Shown one piece after another: positions 1 to 7,383 of a DNA stretch of 40,560 bases. The stretch comes from Akkermansiaceae bacterium (GTDB lineage Bacteria > Verrucomicrobiota > Verrucomicrobiia > Verrucomicrobiales > Akkermansiaceae). Each line of letters starts with the position of its first letter. Positions within the stretch are counted from its first letter, which is position 1. Below the pieces are notes generated by a model. The model did no database searches and was not told where the DNA came from. It saw only the letters and a program-made list of their open reading frames with translations. Both the position numbers and the translations under genes were made by a program. The stretch is from contig SUVM01000004.1 of NCBI GenBank assembly GCA_015062015.1, positions 1 through 40,560 on the forward strand, read 5' to 3'.

Positions 1-474
1 AACAAAAACTTCCGCTCGCCCGAGGATGGCAACACCCCCATCATCATGGTAGGCCCCGGCACCGGCATTGCCCCGTTCCGTGCGTTCTGGCAACAACGAG
101 TGGCAGATAACGCACCCGGTGCTAACTGGCTCTTCTTCGGCAACCCCTATAAAGCTACAGACGGCTGCTACGAAGACGAGATTGCCCCCTTAGTCGAGAG
201 CGGCAAACTCAAACTCTCCGTAGCATGGAGCCGCGACCAAGCTCACAAAATCTATGTGCAAAACCTCATGGAAGAAGCCGGAGCCGAAATCTGGCAATGG
301 CTGGAGAACGGTGCCGCCGTCTACATGTGCGGAGATGCTAACCGTATGGCAAAAGATGTAGAGAAAGCCCTTCTCACCATCATCTCCACACACGGCAACC
401 GCACCGAGGAAGAAGCTGCAGAATACCTCAAGAACATGAAAGCCGCTAAACGTTACCAAAAAGACGTTTACTAA
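1..474 (+). CDS. cysJ: Sulfite reductase flavoprotein subunit, C-terminal part (5' end outside window)
   Basis: The reading frame is open from the first base, so this is the 3' end of a longer gene; about 157 residues are visible. They form the NADP-binding half of a ferredoxin-NADP reductase-type module: a GPGTGIAPFR motif near residues 18-27, a FFGNP segment, the SRDQ and YVQ motifs, the CGDANRMAKDV motif, and the aromatic C-terminal tail ending DVY that stacks on FAD. This pattern is typical of CysJ, which passes electrons from NADPH through FAD and FMN to the sulfite reductase haemoprotein in assimilatory sulfate reduction. A strong terminator follows the stop codon. The FMN domain lies outside the window, so a related diflavin reductase cannot be excluded, but the tail fits CysJ closely. 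Confidence 0.9.
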   Translation, partial: NKNFRSPEDGNTPIIMVGPGTGIAPFRAFWQQRVADNAPGANWLFFGNPYKATDGCYEDEIAPLVESGKLKLSVAWSRDQAHKIYVQNLMEEAGAEIWQWLENGAAVYMCGDANRMAKDVEKALLTIISTHGNRTEEEAAEYLKNMKAAKRYQKDVY

Positions 475-501
475 TCTGTTCATTCCATCAACCTCCGTAA
501 G

Positions 502-530
502 CCCCCTTGCCCGAGCACCGAGCAAGGGGG
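502..530 (+). terminator. Rho-independent-type hairpin after cysJ
   Basis: A 9-bp perfect stem (CCCCCTTGC paired with GCAAGGGGG) encloses an 11-nt loop, 27 nt after the cysJ stop. The T-tract is weak (ACTTCAATTTT). The stem also lies just past the end of the convergent integrase gene, so it may separate the two units. Confidence 0.75.
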
Positions 531-539
531 ACTTCAATT

Positions 540-1583
540 TTATGACGCTGCAAAAAAATCTGCCGCCTCACGTTTTGATACACGCACGGCATTAACATAA
601 CGGCTACGCAATAAAGCCGAGCTGGCATGCCCCATTTCCATCTGCAGCTCCGTTAAATTGCGAAAATACACAGCATGATAAGAAGCAAAAGTATGCCGCA
701 ACACATCCGGCTGCCAAGTGCGAATACCGGCAGCACGGCGCAACGCGCGCCAACGATTCACCCAGTTGCGAGGAATCACCCGTCGCACCCCGCGCAACAT
801 CTTTTTACACCGCATCGGCACCACACGTCCACCACCGGTTTTACTCACCGCCGGTCTCACCACAACCTCGCCCTCGCTCCACCGAATATCCTGTGGTTTC
901 AGGCGCGCTACCTCATTAGGCCGTAACCCGCAATACGTCAACAAATACAGAGACAACTTCATATCCTGATGCTCGGGTTCTGCCACAACACGCTCTAATC
1001 TGCGTACTTGCTTTACGGTGAGAGGCACAATCTCTTTCTCCTTTATCTCCGGTGTTTCAACATCACCCACAGGGTTAGTGCTACACAAGCCCCGCCGCTT
1101 ACCATAAGAGAAAATACTATGCAAAATGGCACGTCCCTTGCGGTAACTATGCAAACTTGTTCCGAATGCGGCTTGCAACAACTCGCGGCATTCTACTGCC
1201 GTCATCGCTCGTAGCGGCCGCTGTGCAACCCCGTCTACACGCAACATGCGTCGTACAAAGTGCTTCAAATCTCGCACCGTTGTAGCCCGCCTCCCGGCGC
1301 GTGCTTCGATGCTCTCCCAAGCTACCATTTCAAACGGAGCCGTATGCTCCTCTGCGTGTACCGCCTCAACGCCGTATTCTATAACCCGTCGCAGTTTAGT
1401 AATCAACATACTCCGGTCCACGGATTCAGGGCTCACGCCTAAACGCTCCACCGCCTCTATTACTAAACGTGCTGCATCCGCTACCGACAAAGGCAGCCCC
1501 TCCATTATCTCTTTGCTTATATGTGTGTTCATGGTTGTGTAAGCATTTGCTTTACGAACGAGGACGAACACATTTCTTTTCAT
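540..1583 (-). CDS. Tyrosine recombinase/phage-type integrase
   Basis: A 347-residue site-specific recombinase. An N-terminal helical core-binding (SAM-like) region covers roughly residues 55-165 and the catalytic domain about 185-345. Visible active-site residues are R221 (in CGLRPNEV), K248 (SKTGGGR), R296 (VLRHTF), H319 (MGHAS) and the nucleophile Y329 (SRYVNA). The first histidine of the HxxR box is Asp (D293), a substitution I recall in some Verrucomicrobiota integrases. No excisionase, phage gene, tRNA or obvious att repeat sits nearby, so it is an isolated recombinase. It faces cysJ convergently. A second ATG at residue 18 could be the true start, but a candidate promoter ending at 1613 allows the longer form. 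Target and cargo are unknown. Confidence 0.88.
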   Translation of the reverse strand: MKRNVFVLVRKANAYTTMNTHISKEIMEGLPLSVADAARLVIEAVERLGVSPESVDRSMLITKLRRVIEYGVEAVHAEEHTAPFEMVAWESIEARAGRRATTVRDLKHFVRRMLRVDGVAQRPLRAMTAVECRELLQAAFGTSLHSYRKGRAILHSIFSYGKRRGLCSTNPVGDVETPEIKEKEIVPLTVKQVRRLERVVAEPEHQDMKLSLYLLTYCGLRPNEVARLKPQDIRWSEGEVVVRPAVSKTGGGRVVPMRCKKMLRGVRRVIPRNWVNRWRALRRAAGIRTWQPDVLRHTFASYHAVYFRNLTELQMEMGHASSALLRSRYVNAVRVSKREAADFFAAS

Positions 1584-1612
1584 TATCTGTCCGTATCCTC
1601 ACTCAAAGAATC

Positions 1613-1641
1613 TCTATAATACAAAGCAGGCACAAAATCAA
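1613..1641 (-). promoter_or_regulatory. Candidate promoter of the integrase gene
   Basis: On the minus strand, TTGATT, 17 bp, then TATAGA. The predicted transcript start is about 20-25 nt before the integrase ATG at 1583. It fits a housekeeping-sigma promoter but is not a strong match. Confidence 0.4.
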
Positions 1642-1712
1642 GTGTTCCAATTCTTTCCTGAGCACTTTTGCTTCCTTGCGCAGTTTAACAATTCCCACCA
1701 TCCGGCATGTAA

Positions 1713-1746
1713 AAGCGGCCCCGGGATTCATTACCCGAGACCGCTT
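1713..1746 (-). terminator. Possible terminator of the peroxiredoxin gene
   Basis: On the minus strand the sequence AAGCGG-TCT-CGGG, an 8-nt loop, CCCG-GGG-CCGCTT forms a two-part stem (6 bp plus 4 bp around an internal loop). A short T run follows. It lies about 60 nt past the peroxiredoxin stop. Confidence 0.45.
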
Positions 1747-1804
1747 CATTTTCCTCTTGTCTTATGAACGATTGTCTTGCAGTATCACTGCGCAGGGGGG
1801 GGGC

Positions 1805-2389
1805 TTACTCAGAGAGGTAAGCAGCAACACCCTCGTGGGAGGCCGTCATAGCCTTATCACCCTTGTGCCAGCCGAGGGGGCAAACCTCGCCATGCTCCTC
1901 GAAATGTTGCAGGGCGTCAACGATGCGAATCGCCTCATCGATGCTGCGGCCAAGCGGCATGTCGTTTACCAGACTGTGGCGTACAATACCGTCTTTATCA
2001 ATAAGGAACAGGCCTCTGTACGCAACCTTGTCTCCCTCCTCTGCCAAAACGTCGTATGCGGCGGCTACCTCCTTGTTGATATCGGCTACCAACGGGTAGG
2101 TGACACCTTGAATACCGCCTTGGTTGCGCGGGGTGTTCACCCAAGCCCAATGGCAGAACTCGCTATCCGTCGAGCAGCCCACCACTACAGTGTCACGCTT
2201 CTCGAACTCCGGCAGTGCATTCTGGAACCCAATAAGCTCTGTGGGGCATACGAAGGTAAAGTCCTTGGGATAGAAGAAAAGGACCACGTACTTGTTACCC
2301 TTATATTGCTCGAGGCTGAAATTGCTCTCGATAACGCCATTCACCACAGCGTTTGCTGTGAACTCCGGTGCTTGTTTTCCTACTAACAT
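1805..2389 (-). CDS. Typical 2-Cys peroxiredoxin (AhpC/Prx1 type)
   Basis: A 194-residue thiol peroxidase that reduces hydrogen peroxide and organic peroxides in the cytoplasm. The peroxidatic cysteine is C48 in the FTFVCPTE motif and the resolving cysteine is C170 in the GEVCPLGW motif, as in decameric Prx1/AhpC enzymes. The C-terminus (AYLSE) lacks the YF helix of overoxidation-sensitive eukaryotic forms, so it is probably a robust bacterial type. Two further cysteines (C72, C79) are non-canonical. No ahpF or thioredoxin reductase gene is adjacent, so the electron donor is not visible. A 17-bp-spaced promoter lies about 70-95 nt upstream and two PerR/Fur-like inverted repeats sit just behind its -35, suggesting peroxide- or metal-responsive control. 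Confidence 0.95.
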   Translation of the reverse strand: MLVGKQAPEFTANAVVNGVIESNFSLEQYKGNKYVVLFFYPKDFTFVCPTELIGFQNALPEFEKRDTVVVGCSTDSEFCHWAWVNTPRNQGGIQGVTYPLVADINKEVAAAYDVLAEEGDKVAYRGLFLIDKDGIVRHSLVNDMPLGRSIDEAIRIVDALQHFEEHGEVCPLGWHKGDKAMTASHEGVAAYLSE

Positions 2390-2455
2390 AGTATTGTGTG
2401 TTGTTGTTGTGTTTGAGACTTGTCTTGCGGAGCGATTGCCCGCGTTGCTGAGAGA

Positions 2456-2484
2456 AAATTACCACTTTTTCGATAGGAATGCAA
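2456..2484 (-). promoter_or_regulatory. Peroxiredoxin promoter
   Basis: On the minus strand, TTGCAT, 17 bp, then TAATTT. The start would be near 2449, giving a leader of about 60 nt before the ATG at 2389. The tandem inverted repeats begin 8 bp upstream of the -35 element. Confidence 0.55.
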
Positions 2485-2492
2485 GACTTTTC

Positions 2493-2507
2493 TTAGAATT
2501 TTTCTAA
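2493..2507. promoter_or_regulatory. Operator-like inverted repeat 1 (PerR/Fur-box-like)
   Basis: TTAGAA-TTT-TTCTAA is a perfect 6-bp inverted repeat with a 3-bp spacer. Against the PerR box as I remember it (TTATAATNATTATAA) it matches at 12 of 15 positions. It lies just upstream of the peroxiredoxin -35. Confidence 0.5.
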
Positions 2508-2512
2508 AAGAG

Positions 2513-2526
2513 TTAGATTTTTCTAA
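2513..2526. promoter_or_regulatory. Operator-like inverted repeat 2
   Basis: TTAGA-TTTT-TCTAA repeats the first site with 5-bp arms. The centres of the two sites are about 20 bp apart, close to two helical turns, so bound dimers would lie on the same DNA face. Confidence 0.45.
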
Positions 2527-2706
2527 TTTATTTTAAGAACATTTATCAAAATTGAAGTAAATTTTGTAAAAAATCCGTAAAAAACAGATAAAATGGGCGA
2601 AAAAAAATGAAACAAAGACAGTCCAAAACAACAAAACAGGATATAAAGAACCAAACTACAAGAAAAAGGCATGAGAAGAAAAAAAGAAAACATACGCACA
2701 AAGTAC

Positions 2707-2736
2707 TTGCGGATGCGGGGCAAGGGCGGCTATACT
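2707..2736 (+). promoter_or_regulatory. aroB promoter placed directly against the start codon
   Basis: TTGCGG, 18 bp, then TATACT. The -10 ends 6 nt before the aroB ATG at 2743, so transcription should begin at or within a nucleotide or two of the ATG (leaderless mRNA). Confidence 0.6.
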
Positions 2737-2742
2737 TAATGC

Positions 2743-3861
2743 ATGCCGACAATCAGCGTATCACTAGAGGAAAGATCATACCAAGTACAGGTGGCAAACG
2801 GCGCACTTGATACCTTAGGGTATATGGCAGAGAAGCTGAGATTAAGCGGCAAAGCAGCAGTAATTACGGATAGCAACGTATGCCCTCTCTACGCAGAACG
2901 CGTAATACAAAGCCTGCGAGATGCCGAATACGAGAGCAGCCTGCACGTTTTTGAGGCGGGAGAACAAAGCAAAAACCTTCGTACAGTAGAAGAAATTGTC
3001 AACGAGATGGTAGCTGACGGGCACGACCGCAGCAGTTTTATCGTAGCGTTGGGCGGCGGAGTCGTGGGAGACATGGCCGGCTTTATTGCCTCTATCTACT
3101 ACCGGGGCATCCCCTTCATCCAAGTGCCTACAACCGTCATGGCACAAGTAGACAGCTCTGTAGGGGGTAAAACGGCAGTAGATATAGAAGGAGGCAAGAA
3201 CCTGATAGGTGCTTTTTACCAACCGAAATTGGTAATAGCGGATCCCATGACACTGTTGACACTCTCCCCGCGTGTACTGCGCGAAGGGCTGGCAGAAATG
3301 GTAAAACACGCAGCCTTGCGAGAGCCCAAAATGCTGCAAACCCTACAACGTTTATCCGGGGAAATAGACTTAGGCTTTACGCTTTCCACCATCGAACGCT
3401 TACCGGAGCTCATCGCCCAAAATATCAAAATTAAAGCCCGCATCGTAGAGGCAGATGAACAAGAGACCCAAGGAGTACGAGCGTTTCTGAACTTAGGGCA
3501 CACCCTGGGGCACGGAATTGAAGCCAGCGTACCGTACGGAGAACTTCTGCACGGAGAGGTAGTGAGCCTTGGCTTGCGGGCAGCTCTGTATTTATCCGAG
3601 CGCTACGCGGGCATGCCCACCAACGAGGCTCAGGAGGTATTGCGCACACTGCGGTCATTAGAACTGCCTTTGCAGTTACCCCCGAATGTAGACACAGCTA
3701 AAGCACTGGCCAAAACAGCATTCGATAAAAAATTTGTAGCCGGGGCAATACGTTTTGTCCTGTTACAAGGTTTAGGCCGGCCCATCTTAAGCCAAGAAGT
3801 AACGCAAGAAGATTTGGCAGAAGCCCTGCACATGCTTACCACCCCCACCCTTGCTTTTTAA
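2743..3861 (+). CDS. aroB: 3-dehydroquinate synthase
   Basis: A 372-residue cytoplasmic enzyme that converts DAHP to 3-dehydroquinate, the second step of the shikimate pathway. Family marks are the NAD-binding GGGVVGDMAGF segment at residues 104-114, the PTT and DSSVGGKTAVD segment (129-147), GKNLIGAFYQP (151-161), and the zinc ligands E185 (in GLAEMVKH), H253/H257 (in LGHTLGHGIE) and H270 (in LLHGEV). Length is normal for the family. It starts what looks like an operon with two M29 peptidases and a metallophosphoesterase, which have no obvious pathway link. The start at 2743 is fixed by the promoter, whose -10 ends 6 nt upstream, and by the family N-terminus. aroA of the same pathway lies far away at 37178. 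Confidence 0.97.
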   Translation: MPTISVSLEERSYQVQVANGALDTLGYMAEKLRLSGKAAVITDSNVCPLYAERVIQSLRDAEYESSLHVFEAGEQSKNLRTVEEIVNEMVADGHDRSSFIVALGGGVVGDMAGFIASIYYRGIPFIQVPTTVMAQVDSSVGGKTAVDIEGGKNLIGAFYQPKLVIADPMTLLTLSPRVLREGLAEMVKHAALREPKMLQTLQRLSGEIDLGFTLSTIERLPELIAQNIKIKARIVEADEQETQGVRAFLNLGHTLGHGIEASVPYGELLHGEVVSLGLRAALYLSERYAGMPTNEAQEVLRTLRSLELPLQLPPNVDTAKALAKTAFDKKFVAGAIRFVLLQGLGRPILSQEVTQEDLAEALHMLTTPTLAF

Positions 3862-3886
3862 ACAGACTTACACCACATATCATCTT

Positions 3887-4996
3887 ATGACAGACCCCCG
3901 CACAACACAATTAGCCCGGGCGCTTGTGCGCCACTCTTGCAAGCTGCAACCCGGCGAACATATCTTGCTGGATCTTTACGATGCACCGGAGGAAATCGGA
4001 ATCGAGCTTATCCGCGCGGCACGAGAGGCCGGGGCCATCCCCCACATTCGGGAGCATAACAGCCGCGTGGTACGCGAGATGCTGGCCGGTGCCACTGCTG
4101 CACAATACGAATCTATCGCCGCGCTCGAGCTGGAAGAAATGAAAGCCATGCAGGCTTACATTGCCATACGCGGCAGCCGCAACACCTTCGAGAACTCCGG
4201 CATTGCCCCGGAAAACATGCAACTGGCGATGAAATACATGCGCCCCGTACACAACCAACGCGTATGCAAAACCAAATGGTGTGTACTGCGTTGGCCCACT
4301 TCCTCCATGGCACAGGGTGCCGGCATGAGCACCGAGGACTTCGAGGACTTCTACTTCCGCTGCTGCCTGGCAGATTACGATGCCCTGCGCAAAGCCATGG
4401 ACAAATTAGCCGAGCGCATGATGAATACAGACAAGGTACACATTACCGGTCCCGGCACGGATTTAACATTCAGCATCAAAGGTATGCCGGCTATCCCCTG
4501 CTCCGGAGAAATGAACATCCCGGACGGCGAGGTATTTACCGCACCGATACTCAACAGCGTCAACGGCACCATCTTCTACACCGCACCCACCGTATACCAA
4601 GGTATCCCCTTCGATGGTATTCGCCTTACCTTCAAAGACGGCAAGATTGTAGAAGCTCACTGCAACGGAAAAGATGCAGAACTTAACAAAATTTTGGATT
4701 CTGACGACGGAGCCCGATTCATCGGCGAGTTTGCCTTGGGCGTTAACCCCTACATCCTGAAGCCGATGTACGACATCCTCTTCGATGAAAAGATTGCAGG
4801 TTCCTTCCACTTCACCCCCGGCCAAGCCTACGAAAACTGCGACAACAGCAACCGCTCTCAGGTGCATTGGGATATGGTGTGCATCCAGAGAGAAGAATAC
4901 GGCGGTGGCGAAATTTGGTTCGATGACGAGCTCATCCGCAAAAACGGTATCTTTACAGACCCCGAATTGTCCATCCTTAACCCGGCAACCGAATAA
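3887..4996 (+). CDS. M29 family metallo-aminopeptidase, copy 1
   Basis: A 369-residue peptidase of the AmpS/AmpT/PepS (M29) type, which removes N-terminal residues from peptides using two metal ions. Ligands expected from the family are all present: E215, E281, H308, H327 and D329 (the HWD motif). The conserved WPTSSMAQGAGMS segment lies at 136-149. An upstream in-frame ATG at 3851 would overlap aroB. The start at 3887 (MTDPRTTQLA) is preferred because it matches the N-terminus of the neighbouring paralogue. It lies 25 nt after aroB, with no Shine-Dalgarno motif. No signal peptide is seen, so it is cytoplasmic. Its close similarity to the next gene points to tandem duplication. Confidence 0.92.
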   Translation: MTDPRTTQLARALVRHSCKLQPGEHILLDLYDAPEEIGIELIRAAREAGAIPHIREHNSRVVREMLAGATAAQYESIAALELEEMKAMQAYIAIRGSRNTFENSGIAPENMQLAMKYMRPVHNQRVCKTKWCVLRWPTSSMAQGAGMSTEDFEDFYFRCCLADYDALRKAMDKLAERMMNTDKVHITGPGTDLTFSIKGMPAIPCSGEMNIPDGEVFTAPILNSVNGTIFYTAPTVYQGIPFDGIRLTFKDGKIVEAHCNGKDAELNKILDSDDGARFIGEFALGVNPYILKPMYDILFDEKIAGSFHFTPGQAYENCDNSNRSQVHWDMVCIQREEYGGGEIWFDDELIRKNGIFTDPELSILNPATE

Positions 4997-5004
4997 GCCA
5001 TACC

Positions 5005-6111
5005 ATGAAAGACCCCAGATACACCCAACTTGCACAACAAGTAGTTAACTACGCCGTCAATGTGCAACCGGGCGAGCATGTCAACCTTCGCATGCAAGAC
5101 ATACCGGATGCCATGACAGTGGAGCTCATTCGCGCCGTGCGCGCAGCAGGTGGGCATCCGCATGTGGAAATCACCCACGCCCAAGTCACAAAAGAACTGC
5201 AAATTGCCGCCACAGAAGAGCAATTCGAGCTAGATGGGCGCTATCGTTTACAGCGAGCCGAAGACATGGATGTACACATCTGCTTCTATGCAGATTACAA
5301 CAGTTTTGAGAGCTCTTGCGTACCCGGCGAAAAAATGCAAATGGTCAGCAAACACTTCAAACCCGCCAGCGATGTTGTCTGCAACAAACGCAAATGGACA
5401 ATACTGGCGTGGCCTACATCCTCCATGGCACAGGCAGCGGGTATGAGTAGCGAACAATTTGAGGACTTCTACTTCCGCTGCTGTTTGGCAGACTACGCTA
5501 AATTAAAAGAAGGCATGGTGAAGCTCAAAGCCATGATGGAAGCCACGGACAAAGTGCGAATCGTAGGCCCCGGAACTGATCTGACATTCAGCATCAAGGG
5601 AATACCTGCCATCATCTGCGCCGGAGACTGCAACATACCGGACGGAGAGGTATACACAGCCCCCGTAAAAGACAGCATGAACGGCGTACTTACATATAAC
5701 GCCCCCACTATCTACCACGGAATCCCCTTCGATGGCGTCAGATTCCGCTTCGAAAACGGCAAAATCGTTGAAGCATCTTGCAACGGAGACGACCGGCTAC
5801 TCAACAAGATATTGGATACAGACGAAGGCGCACGCTACATCGGCGAGTTTGCCTTAGGCGTCAATCCCTACATCCTGCACCCCATGCGCGACATCCTCTT
5901 CGATGAGAAGATAGCCGGCTCCTTCCATATGACGCCGGGGCAATGCTACGATGAAGCCCCCAACGGCAACAGCTCCTCCATCCATTGGGATTTGGTGTGC
6001 ATCCAGCGCAAAGATTACGGCGGCGGCGAGATTTATTTCGACGGTAAACGCATCCGCAAAGACGGCATCTTTACCGCCCCAGAGCTCGCCATGCTCAACC
6101 CTGCCCATTAA
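5005..6111 (+). CDS. M29 family metallo-aminopeptidase, copy 2
   Basis: A 368-residue paralogue of the preceding gene, 8 nt downstream. The metal ligands E215, E281, H308, H327 and D329 fall at exactly the same residue numbers, so the two align almost without gaps. The C-terminal halves are nearly identical in motif content (FEDFYFRCCLADY, GPGTDLTFSIKG, GEFALGVNPYIL), while residues 50-130 differ more, which may reflect different substrate preference. M29 enzymes act as cytoplasmic dimers. Both copies look intact and active, so the duplication may serve a broadened specificity rather than decay. The metallophosphoesterase gene follows after 15 nt. Confidence 0.92.
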   Translation: MKDPRYTQLAQQVVNYAVNVQPGEHVNLRMQDIPDAMTVELIRAVRAAGGHPHVEITHAQVTKELQIAATEEQFELDGRYRLQRAEDMDVHICFYADYNSFESSCVPGEKMQMVSKHFKPASDVVCNKRKWTILAWPTSSMAQAAGMSSEQFEDFYFRCCLADYAKLKEGMVKLKAMMEATDKVRIVGPGTDLTFSIKGIPAIICAGDCNIPDGEVYTAPVKDSMNGVLTYNAPTIYHGIPFDGVRFRFENGKIVEASCNGDDRLLNKILDTDEGARYIGEFALGVNPYILHPMRDILFDEKIAGSFHMTPGQCYDEAPNGNSSSIHWDLVCIQRKDYGGGEIYFDGKRIRKDGIFTAPELAMLNPAH

Positions 6112-6126
6112 TCCTGCTACAGCATC

Positions 6127-6978
6127 ATGAAGCACCGCCCCATTCACCGAATCTGCAAACACATCAAACACAACAAACGGCGCTACATTATTTTAGTGCT
6201 CTGCGTGTTGTTTTTGATGTGGTGCGTCAAAAAATTCGGTGAGTGGGGAGCCGGGCAATTAGAGTGCACCCACACGGAAATTGACGCCGCGGCTTTACGG
6301 GAAATAGGTACCCTTAAAATAGCCCTGATATCAGACGTACACAACAACAGAGAGTTATTTGAAAAAGCCGTTGCCATGATACAGGCGGAAAAACCGGATT
6401 TGATACTCTTTGCCGGCGACCTCGTCTATGCAGAACGCCGCTTTATGCGCACCCGCTGGGCGGTAGATGGTTTCCGTAAACTGCAAAACACCGCACCAAC
6501 GTTTGCCATACTCGGCAACCACGACTACGAAAAACAAGAGCAAGTAGAGCGCGTGCTTCAAACAGCAGGCATTACCCTACTGCGAAACAAAGCCGTGGAA
6601 TGGACGACACCCAACGGCAAAAAACTACTGCTGGTAGGCTTGGGCGACCACAACGAGGGAGATGAAGCCCCCGGCACCTGCCTGCCGCCAAAAGGAGCCA
6701 CAGAGACACCGGTACTGCTCCTGTCTCACGACCCGGAAAGCCGCCACCTGTTGCAAGATTACGAATGGGACTTGATGCTGAGCGGGCATACCCACGGCGG
6801 GCAATTAGGCAACCCGTTTACCGGCAATTACATCTCATTCCGCTCCTCCATGCCGGGTGGGCTTTTTAAAGAAGACGACGGTAGGCATGTTTTTGTGACA
6901 CGCGGCATCGGCTCCATTATGGATATGAGGTTTTTCTGCCGCCCGGAGGTAAGCATCCTCCTACTCCGCGCAGATTAA
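6127..6978 (+). CDS. Membrane-anchored metallophosphoesterase (YaeI/YkuE-like)
   Basis: A 283-residue calcineurin-like phosphoesterase. A basic N-terminus is followed by one membrane segment (about residues 19-35). The catalytic metal motifs then run in order: D70-x-H72 (SDVHNN), G97-D98 (AGDLV), G130-NHD (130-133), H201 (LSHDPE) and GHTHGGQ (220-226). This is the YaeI/YkuE group of membrane phosphodiesterases. Chlamydial LpxG, which cleaves UDP-diacylglucosamine in lipid A synthesis, belongs to the same wider group, so a lipid A role is possible; the sequence does not settle it. It closes the probable aroB operon and runs convergent to the 7008 gene. No terminator is visible in the 29-nt gap. 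Confidence 0.88.
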   Translation: MKHRPIHRICKHIKHNKRRYIILVLCVLFLMWCVKKFGEWGAGQLECTHTEIDAAALREIGTLKIALISDVHNNRELFEKAVAMIQAEKPDLILFAGDLVYAERRFMRTRWAVDGFRKLQNTAPTFAILGNHDYEKQEQVERVLQTAGITLLRNKAVEWTTPNGKKLLLVGLGDHNEGDEAPGTCLPPKGATETPVLLLSHDPESRHLLQDYEWDLMLSGHTHGGQLGNPFTGNYISFRSSMPGGLFKEDDGRHVFVTRGIGSIMDMRFFCRPEVSILLLRAD

Positions 6979-7007
6979 ACAATCTGCCCCCACCACACAC
7001 AGCACCA

Positions 7008-7343
7008 TTACGGAGTTGCCTCCAACTCAATAATGGGTTGGGTCGCTTTTTTCTCTACGGCCTCCATCAACATCATTACAGAGACTACCCCATAAAAAAG
7101 GGTCATTCCCCAACCGACCAAATTGACAAACCTACCCAAAAAACGTTCGCTGATAACAAGACTAAGTAAAAACACACCACCGGCAACGGCTGCCGCAAGC
7201 ATAGCCCACATAACAGCACCTTTAATATCGTGCTCATCAAACACAATGGAAATAAACGCCGGAAAAAGAGCAATCATAAAAGAAGCCCCTATGGAGTCCC
7301 ACCTATTAAACGCATTGTGATCTTCTACCTGTTTATCTGCCAT
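7008..7343 (-). CDS. Small integral membrane protein, unknown
   Basis: A 111-residue protein with a hydrophilic N-terminus (first 18 residues) and three predicted membrane segments (about 19-36, 42-63 and 72-95), ending in a short acidic tail. I do not recognise a family. It lies 40 nt downstream of the squalene/phytoene synthase gene on the same strand, so it could be co-transcribed. It also has its own promoter-like pair ending 8 nt before the ATG. Being real rather than a chance frame is supported by that promoter and by the clean amphipathic/hydrophobic pattern. Confidence 0.72.
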   Translation of the reverse strand: MADKQVEDHNAFNRWDSIGASFMIALFPAFISIVFDEHDIKGAVMWAMLAAAVAGGVFLLSLVISERFLGRFVNLVGWGMTLFYGVVSVMMLMEAVEKKATQPIIELEATP

Positions 7344-7351
7344 GGCACTTC

Positions 7352-7380
7352 ATTATAAAGTCAGGCAATGCTTTTGGCAA
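7352..7380 (-). promoter_or_regulatory. Promoter of the small membrane protein gene
   Basis: On the minus strand, TTGCCA, 17 bp, then a perfect TATAAT, ending 8 nt before the ATG at 7343. This predicts a leaderless transcript. Confidence 0.6.
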
Positions 7381-7383
7381 CAT

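Larger units (their letters stand above)
2390..2742. other. AT-rich divergent intergenic region between peroxiredoxin and aroB
   Basis: 353 bp without a convincing gene. It holds, from left to right, the peroxiredoxin leader and promoter (minus strand), two tandem inverted repeats (2493-2526), an A-rich stretch of about 180 bp in which I see no motif, and the aroB promoter. A lysine-rich reading frame running into aroB out of frame looks like chance translation of A-rich DNA. Confidence 0.7.

Noticed and set aside
1469-2386. 305-residue plus-strand frame across the integrase upstream region and the peroxiredoxin gene
   Set aside because: It is the antisense of the peroxiredoxin gene, whose motifs are unambiguous on the minus strand.
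2607-2810. 67-residue Lys-rich plus-strand frame before aroB
   Set aside because: It reads A-rich DNA, overlaps aroB in another frame and crosses the aroB promoter.
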